A stretch of 64,000 nt of DNA from Mesorhizobium sp. NZP2298 (GTDB lineage: Bacteria > Pseudomonadota > Alphaproteobacteria > Rhizobiales > Rhizobiaceae). Position numbers and translations under genes: made by a program. A model generated the notes under the pieces. It saw only the letters and a list, made by a program, of their open reading frames with translations, was not told where the DNA came from and did not search any database. Position 1 is the stretch's first letter; every line of letters begins with the position of its first letter. This document shows, in pieces, positions 34,154-43,374 of the stretch. The stretch spans positions 5,778,001 through 5,842,000 of the forward strand of contig NZ_CP033365.1 of assembly GCF_013170825.1 (NCBI RefSeq), read 5' to 3'.

Positions 34154-34952
34154 GACAATGACGGCCGTCGTCATCGGCGGCACTTCGGGCATAGGCCGCG
34201 CGATCGCCTTGCGCTTCGCCGAGGACGGCTACCAGGTTGTCGTCGCCGGCCGGGACGCGACACGAGGCAAGGAGGCGGCCAGCGCCTGCGAGACGGCGGG
34301 CGCACCGCGCGCTCTGTTCGTCCAGACCGATGTCGCCGAAGCCGCTTCGGTGGAGGCGCTGGCGCAGGCCGTCAGCGCTGCGTTCGGCACGCCTGAAGTC
34401 GCAATCAACTGCGCCGGCATCCTGCAGAGCGGCAAGCATGTGCTCGATCAGGATCTGGACGAGGACGAGAAGATGTGGCGGGTGAATTATCGCGGCACGC
34501 TGCTGGGGTGCCAGGTGTTCGGTCGGCTTATGTCGGCCGCCGGGCACGGCGCCATCCTGAACGTCGGCTCGCTCGCCTCCTTCGCGCCGCTGTCGCTACC
34601 AGCCTACACGCCTGGAAAGCATGCGGTTCTGGCACTCACCCAAATCCTGGCGGCAGAACTCGGCCCGCACGGCGTCCGCGTCAACGCGGTGGCGCCCGGC
34701 TACACGCTTTCCGATGGGCTGAAAGCCAGGATCGCCAAGGGCGAGCGAAACCCCGAAGCCATCCAGGCGACCACGGCGCTGCGCCGTTTCGTCGAGCCGC
34801 GCGACGTTGCCGAGGCGGCATTATTCCTCTGCTCGGATCGTGCGGCATCGATAACCGGCGTCACCTTGCCTGTCGACGCCGGCTGGCTCGTGCAGGCGCC
34901 TTACGCGCAATACCTGCAAGGCAATCCCATCCGGCGCACGCCGGCAATCTGA
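34146..34952 (+). CDS. Short-chain dehydrogenase/reductase
   Basis: 268 residues: GGTSGIGRAIALRFA cofactor motif, INCAG, catalytic Ser in VGSLASF and YTPGK, then VAPGYTLSDG: a classical SDR. The start at 34146 overlaps the AroE-like gene by eight bases, indicating translational coupling. It is likely a dehydrogenase for a hydroxyl group of the same substrate family as its neighbours. The C-terminal extension (APYAQYLQGNPIRRTPAI) is longer than in most SDRs of this type. A tandem repeat begins in its stop codon. Confidence 0.86.
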   Translation: MAETMTAVVIGGTSGIGRAIALRFAEDGYQVVVAGRDATRGKEAASACETAGAPRALFVQTDVAEAASVEALAQAVSAAFGTPEVAINCAGILQSGKHVLDQDLDEDEKMWRVNYRGTLLGCQVFGRLMSAAGHGAILNVGSLASFAPLSLPAYTPGKHAVLALTQILAAELGPHGVRVNAVAPGYTLSDGLKARIAKGERNPEAIQATTALRRFVEPRDVAEAALFLCSDRAASITGVTLPVDAGWLVQAPYAQYLQGNPIRRTPAI

Positions 34953-35004
34953 CCCGAGCCGGCGGATGCCGGCAAACTGACCCAGCCGGCGGATGCCGGC
35001 AAAC
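34950..35004 (+). repeat. Tandem duplication of a 27-28 nt unit containing a GCCGGC hairpin
   Basis: Copies at 34950-34977 and 34978-35004 differ by one inserted base. Each begins with TGA (the first is the stop of the SDR) and contains GCCGGC-GGAT-GCCGGC, a small hairpin. It lies just before the RidA ribosome site. Confidence 0.7.
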
Positions 35005-35019
35005 CGACAAGGACAACCC

Positions 35020-35367
35020 GTGAGCGATATCAAGCGTTTCGACTTCGACACCCGCATCCACCATGGTGTCATCCACAATGGCACGCTCTATCTCACCGGC
35101 CAGGTCGCGAGACCGGGCCAGTCCGCCGCCGACCAGATGCGCGAGGTGCTGGGCAAGATCGATGCACTGCTGGCCAAGGCAGGTACCGACAAGACCCGCA
35201 TCCTGCACGTCCAGATGTGGCTGGATGACGTCAGGGATTTCGACGAGGTCAACACCGTCTGGGACGCCTGGATACCGAAAGAACATGCGCCGGCGCGCTC
35301 CTCCGGCGAAGGACGGATGGCCAAGCCCGGAATGCTGGTCGAGCTGATCGTCACCGCGGCAGTTTGA
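35020..35367 (+). CDS. RidA-family enamine/imine deaminase
   Basis: 115 residues of the YjgF/YER057c/UK114 family: IHNGTLYLTGQVA, QMREVLGKIDALLAKAGTDKTRILHVQMWL, and the C-terminal Arg/Glu region (PARSSGEGRMAKPGMLVELIV). RidA proteins hydrolyse reactive imines released by PLP and flavin enzymes. GTG start at 35020 with AAGGA 7 nt upstream; the frame from 34993 would overlap the tandem repeat. The nearby FAD oxidase is a natural source of its substrate. Confidence 0.88.
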   Translation: MSDIKRFDFDTRIHHGVIHNGTLYLTGQVARPGQSAADQMREVLGKIDALLAKAGTDKTRILHVQMWLDDVRDFDEVNTVWDAWIPKEHAPARSSGEGRMAKPGMLVELIVTAAV

Positions 35368-35403
35368 ATGGTCCTGCCGGTTCGGGCATCATCGCGAATC
35401 TGG

Positions 35404-35508
35404 TTAGAGCAGTTCACGTTTCACGGAGACGACGAACCACTCTAACTCTTTGTTTTTGGCGCAATTCCGGACGGAGAACCGTTTACACTTTTGCTGGAAT
35501 CGCTCTAA
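35404..35508. repeat. Dispersed rhizobial intergenic repeat, two-module copy
   Basis: The first module (AGAGCAGTTCACGTTTCACGG onward, to CTCTAACTC) is followed by a second (GCAATTCCGGACGG ... GCTGGAATCGCTCTA). The second module recurs at 54982-55037. This element type is very common between genes in Mesorhizobium and Rhizobium genomes (general knowledge). It fills the gap between ridA and the GntR gene. Confidence 0.7.
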
Positions 35509-35518
35509 GGGGAGACTG

Positions 35519-36307
35519 ATGACGAAGCGCAAGCCGCTTTCCACCGTCGTGGCGGAAAGCCTGTCCGAAAAGATCCGTTCCGGACAGTTGCTTCCCGGCG
35601 CGCAGTTGCCGACCGAGGCGGAGCTTTGCGCCGAATACGACGTCAGTCGCACGGTGGTGCGGGAAGCAGTAGCGCGGCTGCGCTCCGACGGCATGGTGGT
35701 GCCTCAGCAAGGGCGCGGCATGTTCGTCAGCGAGACGCCGGCGCCACGCAATTTCTCGATCCCGGACGAAGCGCTCAGGACCTTGCCGGAAACCATCGCC
35801 TTGCTCGAACTGAGGCTGAGCGTCGAAGTGGAGTCCGCCGGGCTCTGCGCGGAACGGCGGACCGACGCGGAGGCGAACGGCATCCGTGCCCTGATGGAAC
35901 AGGTCGACGCCCAGCAGGCGGATCCGGCCGTGGTCCAGATCCACTACGACTATGATTTCCACCTGGCGATCGCCAAGGCGGCCCGCAATGAATTCATTCA
36001 CGGCTTCCTGGCCTATCTCAGGCCCATGATCGTGCCGCGCTTTCAGCTCGGCTACGTGGTCACGCCGGAGCGCAAGGACAGCTACTACACGCGCATCCAC
36101 AACGAGCACAAAGCCATCGTAGACGCCATCGAAAGGCAGGACGGCCGCGCCGCGCGCCAGGCCATGCGCAAGCACCTGCATAACAGCCTCGGGCGCGTGC
36201 GCGCGCTGGCTCGGGCTTCCGGCATCGAGGCAACGGAGGCGCAGCAGAAGGCGGCGGCGGCCTCGTTGTTCACCGATATGAAAAGGCCCTCTCCGACCGG
36301 CGGATAG
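35519..36307 (+). CDS. GntR-family transcriptional regulator, FadR subfamily (FCD domain)
   Basis: 262 residues: a winged helix-turn-helix (LSEKIRSGQLLPGAQLPTEA then YDVSRTVVREAVARLRSDGM) and an all-helical FCD ligand domain with the metal-type Asp/His pattern (DYDFHLAIAKAARN; NEHKAIVDAIERQDGRAARQAM). The start at 35519 has GGGGAG 4-5 nt upstream and removes a non-homologous extension that lies in the repeat. Last gene of the rightward operon; likely regulator of the divergent promoter with the TATGAT-N7-ATCATA palindrome at 32369. Confidence 0.9.
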   Translation: MTKRKPLSTVVAESLSEKIRSGQLLPGAQLPTEAELCAEYDVSRTVVREAVARLRSDGMVVPQQGRGMFVSETPAPRNFSIPDEALRTLPETIALLELRLSVEVESAGLCAERRTDAEANGIRALMEQVDAQQADPAVVQIHYDYDFHLAIAKAARNEFIHGFLAYLRPMIVPRFQLGYVVTPERKDSYYTRIHNEHKAIVDAIERQDGRAARQAMRKHLHNSLGRVRALARASGIEATEAQQKAAAASLFTDMKRPSPTGG

Positions 36308-36508
36308 TGCCCGGTGACGTCGATCGCATAGGCATTCGCCGGGAATCAGATTGGCCACGCATTGCGAAAGCCATGTTTTTTGCTCGGCCGGCTGACCGAA
36401 ACCGTTTTCAACAGGCAGAGAATGTTGCTTTCCCGCCGTTTCCCCGGATTTTCCGCCTCCACGCCGGGCTGACCACCCGTCCAGTTTTCAGGCAAGAAAA
36501 AAGAATTC

Positions 36509-36523
36509 GAAAGTTTATCTTTC
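36509..36523. promoter_or_regulatory. Inverted repeat site A, GAAAG-N5-CTTTC (SDR promoter)
   Basis: ATTC precedes GAAAG-TTTAT-CTTTC. The same sequence, ATTC-GAAAG-TTTTT-CTTT, occurs on the opposite strand at 44780-44797, and a shorter GAAAG-TTT-CTTTC at 39123-39135. All three precede transcription units of the same locus. Candidate operator, 77 nt before the SDR start. Confidence 0.45.
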
Positions 36524-36599
36524 CTTTTTGCTGGTTTTCTTGGTTTCGCGGCGCTGGCCCGCGCCGCAGACTGAAAACCAGGCAAACGGGGAAGCCCAC

Positions 36600-37310
36600 G
36601 TGACGACAGCCTTCATCACCGGAGCGACGAGCGGCATAGGACGGGCGATGGCGATCGCGTTGAGCGATGCCGGCTATGACGTCTATGCGGTCGGGCGCAG
36701 CCAGGCCGCGCTCAAGGAGCTGCAGGCCGAGCGGCCGGGCATCGTGCCGATCGCCGTCGACGTCACCGATCGTGAGGCGCTGGAGGCGGTTCTGGCGGAT
36801 CTCACGATCGACGTGCTGATCAACAATGCCGGAATCATGCCGCCACTCGGCAATTTCGCCGACATGAAGATATCGGACATCGACACCACGCTGGAGGTGA
36901 ACCTCAGCGCGGCGATCCTGCTCACCCGCCTCGTCGTGCCGCAGATGCGCGAGCGGCAGTCTGGCCACATCCTGTTCACCGGCTCCACGGCGGGCCACGC
37001 GGCATATTCCAACATTGCCGTCTATTCGGCCACCAAGGCGGCGATATCAGGCTTCGCCGCCGCGCTGCGCGCCGACCTCTCCCCATCAGGCATACGCGTC
37101 ACCGAGATCGTGGCCGGTCGTGTCGAGACGCAGCTCTACCAGGACATCCTCGACTCCAAGGCACGTGCAGCCATGTACGCCAGCAAAGTCGTGCAGCCGG
37201 ATGACGTGGCCAGGATGGTGGTCGGTGTGCTTGCGCTCCCCGCATGGGCCGACGTTACCCGTTTCGACATCATGCCGACCTGGCCAACCTCGCCGAGCGG
37301 CACCAAGTAA
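36600..37310 (+). CDS. Short-chain dehydrogenase/reductase
   Basis: 236 residues with [20 protein letters not shown], catalytic Ser in FTGSTAGH and YSATK. GTG start at 36600; an earlier frame from 36528 adds a non-homologous segment. No perfect ribosome site (GGGGAAG 6-7 nt upstream). It heads the plus-strand locus that continues with a second SDR 11 nt downstream. SDRs with [12 protein letters not shown] at this position often act on small hydroxy acids (serine or 3-hydroxy acid type), but the substrate is not known. Confidence 0.84.
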   Translation: MTTAFITGATSGIGRAMAIALSDAGYDVYAVGRSQAALKELQAERPGIVPIAVDVTDREALEAVLADLTIDVLINNAGIMPPLGNFADMKISDIDTTLEVNLSAAILLTRLVVPQMRERQSGHILFTGSTAGHAAYSNIAVYSATKAAISGFAAALRADLSPSGIRVTEIVAGRVETQLYQDILDSKARAAMYASKVVQPDDVARMVVGVLALPAWADVTRFDIMPTWPTSPSGTK

Positions 37311-37321
37311 GGAAGACTGGA

Positions 37322-38071
37322 ATGAAGGATCTTTCCGTTCTGATCGTTGGCGGCGGCGCCGGCCTCGGCGCGCTCCTGGCTGGGATGGCCGTGGAGGCCG
37401 GGGCGGCAAGGATCGGCATCATCGACATCAATCAGGAGGCTGCCGAATCCGCGCTCGCGCCGGCGAAGGCCAAGGGCTTGCCGGCCGCGACCGCTGCCTG
37501 CGACATCCAGGTCGGCCCTCAGTGCCATGCGGCCTTCGACGCCATCGTCTCAAAGCTCGGGCGCATCGACACGCTGATCAATTGCGCCGCCATCTACCCA
37601 CGCCGTCCGCTTCTGGAAATCAGTGACGCCGACTGGGATGCCTCCAACGGCATCAACATCAAGGGCACCTATCACATGATGGTGGCGGCGGTTCGCCACA
37701 TGCAATCGCAGGAGCCCAAGGCGCATGTCCGCGGCCGTATCGTCAACCTGACCTCCGTCGACGCCTTCAAGGCGCATCCGCAGAATGCCCACTACGCGGC
37801 AACCAAGGCCGCCGTCGTCAGCCTGACGCGCTCCTTCGCCCATCACGTGGCGAAGGACGGGATCCTGGTGAATTCGGTGGCACCCGCCGGCATGGCCACG
37901 GAGCGGGCGAAAGCGCTCGGCTTCCTGGAGGAGCTGGCCAAGGCAAGCCCGCTCGGCCGTGGCGCCGAGCCGACCGAGATCGCCGAATGGGTACTCATGA
38001 CGGGCGGCCCGAAGAACACCTACATGACCGGTGAAAACGTAATTGTTTCAGGTGGTTATATCTACGCCTGA
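37322..38071 (+). CDS. Short-chain dehydrogenase/reductase
   Basis: 249 residues with the cofactor motif [20 protein letters not shown]-type acidic residue after strand 2 (IIDINQEA, which favours NAD), INCAA, catalytic Ser in NLTSVDAF and YAATK. The ATG follows AGGA by 9 nt. Operon partner of the SDR at 36600. The next gene, LysR, begins 78 nt downstream in the same direction. Confidence 0.87.
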   Translation: MKDLSVLIVGGGAGLGALLAGMAVEAGAARIGIIDINQEAAESALAPAKAKGLPAATAACDIQVGPQCHAAFDAIVSKLGRIDTLINCAAIYPRRPLLEISDADWDASNGINIKGTYHMMVAAVRHMQSQEPKAHVRGRIVNLTSVDAFKAHPQNAHYAATKAAVVSLTRSFAHHVAKDGILVNSVAPAGMATERAKALGFLEELAKASPLGRGAEPTEIAEWVLMTGGPKNTYMTGENVIVSGGYIYA

Positions 38072-38149
38072 GGCGGTTTTCCGCAACCGGCGACTGAATA
38101 CGGCAGTGCATGATCAACGGAGCCTCGAGCGGAAGGAGCGGAATTTTCG

Positions 38150-39097
38150 ATGACCGGCAAGCTGCGCCTTCCCTCGCTGAATGCTCTTCGCGTCTTCCAC
38201 GCCGTTGCGCAGCACAGGAGTTTTCGGCAGGCCGCGGATGAATTGCTGGTCACGCCGCAAGCGGTCGGCCAACAGATCAAGCTGCTGGAAGACACACTTC
38301 AAGTGACGCTGTTCGAGCGCAAGGGCCGGTCGATCGAACTGACCGAGTCCGCCATCCTTCTCTCGCACTACGTCAAGGCCGGCTTCGACGAGTTCTCGGA
38401 AGGTGTGCGCCGCGTCACCAAGTCGAACTACCGCGACCGCATCAACCTCAATGCGAGCCCGTATTTCGCCACGCACTATCTGCTGCCCAGGCTTTCGCTG
38501 TTCCGGGAAATCCTGCCGGGCGCGGATCTGCGCCTGACGACGATGGTCGACCTGCCCGATTTCGGGCGCGACGACATCGATATGACCGTGCAGTGGGGTT
38601 ACGGCAACTGGCCGGACTATGAAACCACGCTGCTGGTGCCGGACCCGAAGATCATCTGCTGCACGCCGGCGATCGGCGAAAAGATCAAGTCGGCGCATGA
38701 TCTGACGAAGTTCACGCTGCTCGACACCGTCAAGTCGAAGCGCCTGTGGCCGGACATATTGCGCCACCTTGGCGTCGAGCTGACGGATGGCGACCGCAGC
38801 ATCAGCTTCGACGACGCGGCGACCATGCGCCGCGCAACCCTGCAGGGCATTGGCGTGGGCCTGGTTTCCGTCATCGACGCCGAGGAAGATTTCCGGGCGG
38901 GCACGCTGGTCGCGCCGATCGGCCGCGACGCTATCGCCGATATGAGGCCGGAGGAAGTTCCCGGCTTCTTCCTTGTCGTCCCACGCGGGCACCTGCGCGT
39001 GAAGGCTGTGGCCGCCCTGCATCGATGGCTGGCCCAACAGGATTGGCGAAGCGACCTCACGATCCCCTTGCCGAAACCGACCCCGCTTTCCGACTAG
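38150..39097 (+). CDS. LysR-family transcriptional regulator (GcvA-like)
   Basis: 315 residues: N-terminal helix-turn-helix LPSLNALRVFHAVAQHRSFR, DELLVTPQAVGQQIKLLE, LFERKGRSIELTES, then a substrate-binding domain (NLNASPYFATHYLLPRL; DDAATMRRATLQGIGVGLVS). The PxLNxLRxFxxVA start and the GQQI variant of the recognition helix resemble GcvA/amino-acid type regulators. AAGGAG is upstream. It sits within the locus it probably controls, immediately before the amino-acid importer, with inverted-repeat sites at 36509, 39123 and 44780. Confidence 0.9.
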   Translation: MTGKLRLPSLNALRVFHAVAQHRSFRQAADELLVTPQAVGQQIKLLEDTLQVTLFERKGRSIELTESAILLSHYVKAGFDEFSEGVRRVTKSNYRDRINLNASPYFATHYLLPRLSLFREILPGADLRLTTMVDLPDFGRDDIDMTVQWGYGNWPDYETTLLVPDPKIICCTPAIGEKIKSAHDLTKFTLLDTVKSKRLWPDILRHLGVELTDGDRSISFDDAATMRRATLQGIGVGLVSVIDAEEDFRAGTLVAPIGRDAIADMRPEEVPGFFLVVPRGHLRVKAVAALHRWLAQQDWRSDLTIPLPKPTPLSD

Positions 39098-39122
39098 GAA
39101 GCGGCTTCGAGACCGAGCCTCG

Positions 39123-39135
39123 GAAAGTTTCTTTC
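39123..39135. promoter_or_regulatory. Inverted repeat site C, GAAAG-N3-CTTTC (amino-acid importer promoter)
   Basis: A perfect 5-bp inverted repeat with a 3-nt spacer, 51 nt before the binding-protein start. Related to sites A (36509) and B (44780), which have a 5-nt spacer. Confidence 0.4.
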
Positions 39136-39185
39136 GGGACTCCAACAACAAGAAACGGAACAACCTCAACAGTGGAGACAACATC

Positions 39186-40220
39186 ATGAAGACGATGAAA
39201 TGGGGGGCTGCGGCCCTGGCCCTTGGCCTCGTGCATTTTTCGGCGCCGGCGCAAGCCGCCGGCGGCAAGACGCTCGAGACGGTCAAGGCACGTGGCGTGC
39301 TGAACTGCACCGGCCATGACGGCTCCTATCTCGGCTTCGCCGAGGTGGACGACAAGGGCAACTGGAAGGGCATGGACATCGATCTCTGCAAGGCAGTGGC
39401 CACGGCGGTGTTCGGCGATCCGGCAAAGCTGAAGGTCGTTCCGATCAGCTGGGCGCAGCGCTGGCCGGCTTTGCAGTCGGGCGACGTCGACATCATCATC
39501 AAGGCGTCGGGCGGCACGCTCAGCCGCGACACGGAACTGGGGCTGCAGTTCTCCATGTCCTACTACCTCGGCACGACCAAGGTGATGGCGCACAAGGAAC
39601 TCAATCTGAAGTCGCTCAAGGATGCCGCGGGCGGCACGATCTGCATTCCTGCCGGCACCTCGCAGGAGCAGCAGGTCGCGGCCTATACGGCCAAGCTGGG
39701 CATCAAGCTCGAGCCCGTGCTCATCGAAAAGACCGAGGAGCTCGAACAGGCCTACTTCTCGGGACGCTGCGATCTCTACGCGCAGTGGGGTCCCACACTT
39801 GCCATTGCACGCATCGCCAAGGGCAAGGTCGAAGACCATGTCATCCTGCCCGACGTGCTGGCGGTCGAGCCTGAAGTGATGATCATGCGGCAAGGCGACG
39901 ACAATTGGGTCGATATCGCCAACTGGACGCTGAGCACCCTGATCTTCGCCGAACAGGAAGGCATCACCTCCAAGAATGTCGATGAGATCAAGGCCAAGCC
40001 GACCTCGCCGCAGGTGGCCAAGTTCCTCGGCGTGACGCCGGGCATGGGCAAGGGGCTCGGACTCTCCGACGACTGGGCCTACAAGGTGATCAAGAATGTC
40101 GGCAATTACGGTGAGATCTTCGACCGCGATCTCGGCAAGGATTCGCCCTACAAGATGGACCGTGAACTGACCAATTTGTGGAACAATGGCGGCGTCCTGT
40201 TCCCGCTGGTCATCGACTGA
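39186..40220 (+). CDS. Amino-acid ABC transporter binding protein, AapJ type
   Basis: 344 residues: a signal peptide (MKTMKWGAAALALGLVHFSA to AQA) and the AapJ-like mature sequence KARGVLNCTGHDGSYLGFAEVDDKGNWKGMDIDLCKAVATAVFGD. This belongs to the polar-amino-acid family binding general L-amino acids. It lies at the head of a four-gene importer with two large permeases and an ATPase in AapJQMP order. A 13-bp hairpin just after the gene would raise its mRNA level over the permeases. Ligand of this copy is unknown; the locus suggests a hydantoin or unusual amino acid. Confidence 0.9.
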   Translation: MKTMKWGAAALALGLVHFSAPAQAAGGKTLETVKARGVLNCTGHDGSYLGFAEVDDKGNWKGMDIDLCKAVATAVFGDPAKLKVVPISWAQRWPALQSGDVDIIIKASGGTLSRDTELGLQFSMSYYLGTTKVMAHKELNLKSLKDAAGGTICIPAGTSQEQQVAAYTAKLGIKLEPVLIEKTEELEQAYFSGRCDLYAQWGPTLAIARIAKGKVEDHVILPDVLAVEPEVMIMRQGDDNWVDIANWTLSTLIFAEQEGITSKNVDEIKAKPTSPQVAKFLGVTPGMGKGLGLSDDWAYKVIKNVGNYGEIFDRDLGKDSPYKMDRELTNLWNNGGVLFPLVID

Positions 40221-40245
40221 TCCGGTCTGAACGCATCCCGGTTCA

Positions 40246-40275
40246 GGCTCCGCCCGGCAGAAGCCGGGCGGAGCC
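40246..40275 (+). terminator. Strong intercistronic hairpin after the binding-protein gene
   Basis: Perfect 13-bp arms (40246-40258 GGCTCCGCCCGGC and 40263-40275) with a 4-nt AGAA loop and no T tract, in the 82-nt gap between the binding-protein and permease genes. Such hairpins usually stabilise the upstream mRNA or partly terminate, giving excess binding protein. Confidence 0.75.
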
Positions 40276-40302
40276 GACGGCAATTTCGAGAAAGATTGGT
40301 CA

Positions 40303-41466
40303 ATGAGCAGCCTGCTGAGAAATCAGAAGGTCCGCAACACGCTGTTGCAGGTTCTCTATGTCGGCTCGATCGCAGCGCTGGTGCTTGCCGGTGTGGTGAT
40401 CGCGCGACGGAATCTGGCCGAGCAAGGGATCACCTCCGGCTTCGACTTCCTGTTCAAGTCGACAGGCTGGGACGTGAACTTCACGCTGCTGCCCGCCACG
40501 GCCAATGACCCCTATTGGTGGTTCTTCCTCATCGGCATCACCAACACACTGTTCTTGGGGACTGTCGGCCTGGTGCTGGCGACGATAGTCGGAACGATCG
40601 TTGGCCTGGCGCGGACCTCCAGCAACGAATTGGCGCAGCTGCTTGGCCGCACCTATGTCGACATCTTCCGCAACATCCCGCTGATCCTCCAGGTCTTCTT
40701 CTGGTACGCGCTGATCACGCATTTGCCGACGCCACGCGCAGCGCATGAAGCCTGGGGCTTTCTGCTGACCAGCCGGGGGCTCTATATCCCGTTCCCGAAT
40801 GTCCGCGGCGTGACAATGGTGCTGGCCCTGTTTGCCTTGATCGCGGCAATAGCGCTGCCGGTCTGGCTGGGCAGGACGTCACGGCTCAGCCAACCCGTTG
40901 GCGGGCGGCATGCCATCCAGTTCGCCGTCGCGGCGGCAGCACTTGCCTGTGCCGCGATCATTCTGGCGATCGGCCGCCTGCCCGACGCGCCGTTCATCGA
41001 CTTTCCGGCACTGCAGGGCCTCAACCTCAGGGGCGGCCTGCGCATTCCGCCGGAGTTTTCCGCGCTGGCCATCGCCATCGCGATCTATGGCGGCTCCTAC
41101 ATCGCCGAGATCGTGCGCGGTGGCTTCAAGTCTGTCGGCAAGGGTCAGATGGAAGCGGCGCTCTCGCTGGGCCTCAGCCCCTGGCGGGTGTTCACGCTGG
41201 TGCGGCTGCCGCTCGCGTTGCGCGCCATGCTGCCGATCCTTGCCAACCAGTATGTCTGGCTGATGAAGGCGACCACGATGGGCATTGCGGTGGGCTTCAC
41301 GGATTTCTTCATGATCGTGGCGCTGACGATCAATCATTCCGGCCAAACCCTCGAGGTGATCGGCATCCTGATGGCGGGCTTCCTCGCCATCAACCTCTCG
41401 CTGGCCGCCCTGTTCAACCGCCTCAACAAGGCCATTGCCCTCAAGGGCAATCAGCTGAGGGGCTAA
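40303..41466 (+). CDS. Amino-acid ABC transporter permease, AapQ type
   Basis: 387 residues, the extended permease form of Aap/Bzt systems: helices in the first 250 residues including a long periplasmic insertion, then the coupling loop SYIAEIVRGGFKSVGKGQMEAALSLGLSPWRVFTLVRLPLALRAMLP. The gene is followed 3 nt later by the second permease. The two would form the heterodimeric inner-membrane channel. Confidence 0.9.
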   Translation: MSSLLRNQKVRNTLLQVLYVGSIAALVLAGVVIARRNLAEQGITSGFDFLFKSTGWDVNFTLLPATANDPYWWFFLIGITNTLFLGTVGLVLATIVGTIVGLARTSSNELAQLLGRTYVDIFRNIPLILQVFFWYALITHLPTPRAAHEAWGFLLTSRGLYIPFPNVRGVTMVLALFALIAAIALPVWLGRTSRLSQPVGGRHAIQFAVAAAALACAAIILAIGRLPDAPFIDFPALQGLNLRGGLRIPPEFSALAIAIAIYGGSYIAEIVRGGFKSVGKGQMEAALSLGLSPWRVFTLVRLPLALRAMLPILANQYVWLMKATTMGIAVGFTDFFMIVALTINHSGQTLEVIGILMAGFLAINLSLAALFNRLNKAIALKGNQLRG

Positions 41467-41469
41467 GCC

Positions 41470-42543
41470 ATGGAGATTGTCGCTCCGCCCGCCCCCGGAA
41501 AGCTCGAGGATCTGAGGCGACGCTTTTTCGCGACGCCGCTTCAGGCGGTGATGTCTCTGATCTGCCTGGCGATCATGGCCTTCATCGTCTGGAAGCTGCT
41601 GACCTGGGCGGTCTTCTCCGCTGTCTTCACCACGGCCGGCGGGCCCGAGGCCTGCCAGGCCGCGGCCGGAGCCTGTTGGTCGGTCATCGCGGCCAGGTGG
41701 CGCATCATCCTCTTCGGCCTCTATCCCTATGAAGAGCAATGGCGCTCGGCGCTGGCCTGCGTGGCCGTGGTGGTGATGACTGTGCTGAGCTGTATTCCAG
41801 CCTTCTGGACCGGCCGCCGCATCGCGCTGGTGTGGGGTATCGGAACCACCGTCTTCTACGCGCTGATGAAAGGCGGCATGCTCGGCCTGCCCTTCGTCGG
41901 CGAGGAAGCGTGGGGCGGGCTGGCGCTGACCCTGTTCATCTTTGTCACCACCTGCCTGATCGGCTTCCCGCTGGCGATCTGCCTGGCCTTGCTGCGCCGG
42001 TCGGAACTGCCCTGGATTTCCCGCACCACCGGCCTGATCATCGATGGGGTGCGCTCGCTGCCGCTGATCTCGATCCTGTTCACATTCGCCATCGTCCTGC
42101 CTTTCGCACTGCCGCAATGGCTGCAGGGCGACAAGCTGTACCGGGTGATCCTGGGATCGGCCCTGTTCTTCTCCGCTTACCAGGCGGAGATCGTGCGCGG
42201 CGGCATGCAGGGTGTTGCCAAGGGACAGGAGGAGGCAGCCATGGCGCTCGGCATGCGCTATTGGCAACGCATCGGCCGCATCCTGCTGCCGCAGGCCATG
42301 CGGAACGCGTTGCCGGCGACGATCAACCAGTTCGTCATCTCGTTCAAGGAGACCTCGCTGGTTGTCATCGTCGGCTTCTTCGAGATCCTGGCTTCCGGCA
42401 ATGCTGCCTACGGCACCGGCGAATGGCGTTTCGCCTATGTCGAGGTCTATGCCTTCATCGCCTTCATCTATTTCGTCTTCGTTTTCAGCCTGTCCCGCTA
42501 CGGCGCCTTCCTAGAGCGCCGCATGTCGGCCAGCGAACGCTAA
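41470..42543 (+). CDS. Amino-acid ABC transporter permease, AapM type
   Basis: 357 residues of the Aap/Bzt long permease type. The coupling loop YQAEIVRGGMQGVAKGQEEA then AMALGMRYWQRIGRILLPQAMRNALP is conserved, followed by FKETSLVVIVGFFEIL. Three bases separate it from AapQ-like and 12 from the ATPase. It contributes the second transmembrane subunit. Confidence 0.9.
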   Translation: MEIVAPPAPGKLEDLRRRFFATPLQAVMSLICLAIMAFIVWKLLTWAVFSAVFTTAGGPEACQAAAGACWSVIAARWRIILFGLYPYEEQWRSALACVAVVVMTVLSCIPAFWTGRRIALVWGIGTTVFYALMKGGMLGLPFVGEEAWGGLALTLFIFVTTCLIGFPLAICLALLRRSELPWISRTTGLIIDGVRSLPLISILFTFAIVLPFALPQWLQGDKLYRVILGSALFFSAYQAEIVRGGMQGVAKGQEEAAMALGMRYWQRIGRILLPQAMRNALPATINQFVISFKETSLVVIVGFFEILASGNAAYGTGEWRFAYVEVYAFIAFIYFVFVFSLSRYGAFLERRMSASER

Positions 42544-42555
42544 GGAGGCGCGGTC

Positions 42556-43320
42556 GTGATTTCAGCCAAGTCGACCCAATCGGCCGGACCCGCGGTCCGC
42601 ATCGAAAAGGTCGATAAATATTATGGATCGTTCCGCGCGCTGCGAAACGTCAGCCTGTCGGTGGAGCGCGGTGAGAAGATCGTCGTCTGCGGTCCGTCCG
42701 GTTCCGGCAAGTCGACCATGATCCGCTGCATCAATCGCCTCGAACAACATAACGCAGGCCGTATCACGGTACTCGGCACCGAACTCAACGACGATGTCGG
42801 CAACATAGACGAGATCAGGCGGGAGGTCGGCATGGTGTTCCAGCACTTCAACCTGTTCCCGCACATGACGGTGCTGGAGAACTGCATGCTGTCCCCGATG
42901 ATCGTGCGCAGAAAGCCGCGTGCTGAAGCCGAGGCAACTGCCAGGCGCTATCTGGAGAAGGTCCGCATTCCCGAGCAGGCGATGAAGTTTCCCGGCCAGC
43001 TCTCTGGCGGCCAGCAGCAGCGGGTCGCAATCGCACGCGCTTTGTGCATGCAGCCGCAGATCATGCTGTTCGACGAGCCGACCTCGGCGCTCGATCCCGA
43101 GATGATTTCGGAAGTGCTCGATGTCATGGTCACGCTTGCCTCCGAAGGCATGACCATGATCTGCGTCACGCATGAGATGGGCTTTGCCCGCCGGGTCGCC
43201 GACCGGGTGGCCTTCATGGATGGCGGCGAGATCGTCGAAGAGGCGCCGCCGGAAGAGTTTTTCACTGCGTCCCGCAACGAGCGCACCCGACAATTCCTGT
43301 CGCAGGTGCTGGGCCATTGA
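42556..43320 (+). CDS. Amino-acid ABC transporter ATP-binding protein, AapP type
   Basis: 254 residues with Walker [14 protein letters not shown]-loop [12 protein letters not shown], signature [15 protein letters not shown], Walker [15 protein letters not shown] and switch His [10 protein letters not shown]: the polar-amino-acid family ATPase. GTG start at 42556 with AGGAGG 7 nt upstream. Completes the AapJQMP-like importer. Confidence 0.92.
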   Translation: MISAKSTQSAGPAVRIEKVDKYYGSFRALRNVSLSVERGEKIVVCGPSGSGKSTMIRCINRLEQHNAGRITVLGTELNDDVGNIDEIRREVGMVFQHFNLFPHMTVLENCMLSPMIVRRKPRAEAEATARRYLEKVRIPEQAMKFPGQLSGGQQQRVAIARALCMQPQIMLFDEPTSALDPEMISEVLDVMVTLASEGMTMICVTHEMGFARRVADRVAFMDGGEIVEEAPPEEFFTASRNERTRQFLSQVLGH

Positions 43321-43374
43321 ACGGCATTTTTGAAGATGCAACGTTCAAGCAGCACACAACCTTCAGGGATTTCC

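Noticed and set aside
34950..35004. Repeat as a CRISPR fragment
   Set aside because: Copies are directly adjacent without spacers, only two are present and no cas gene is near.
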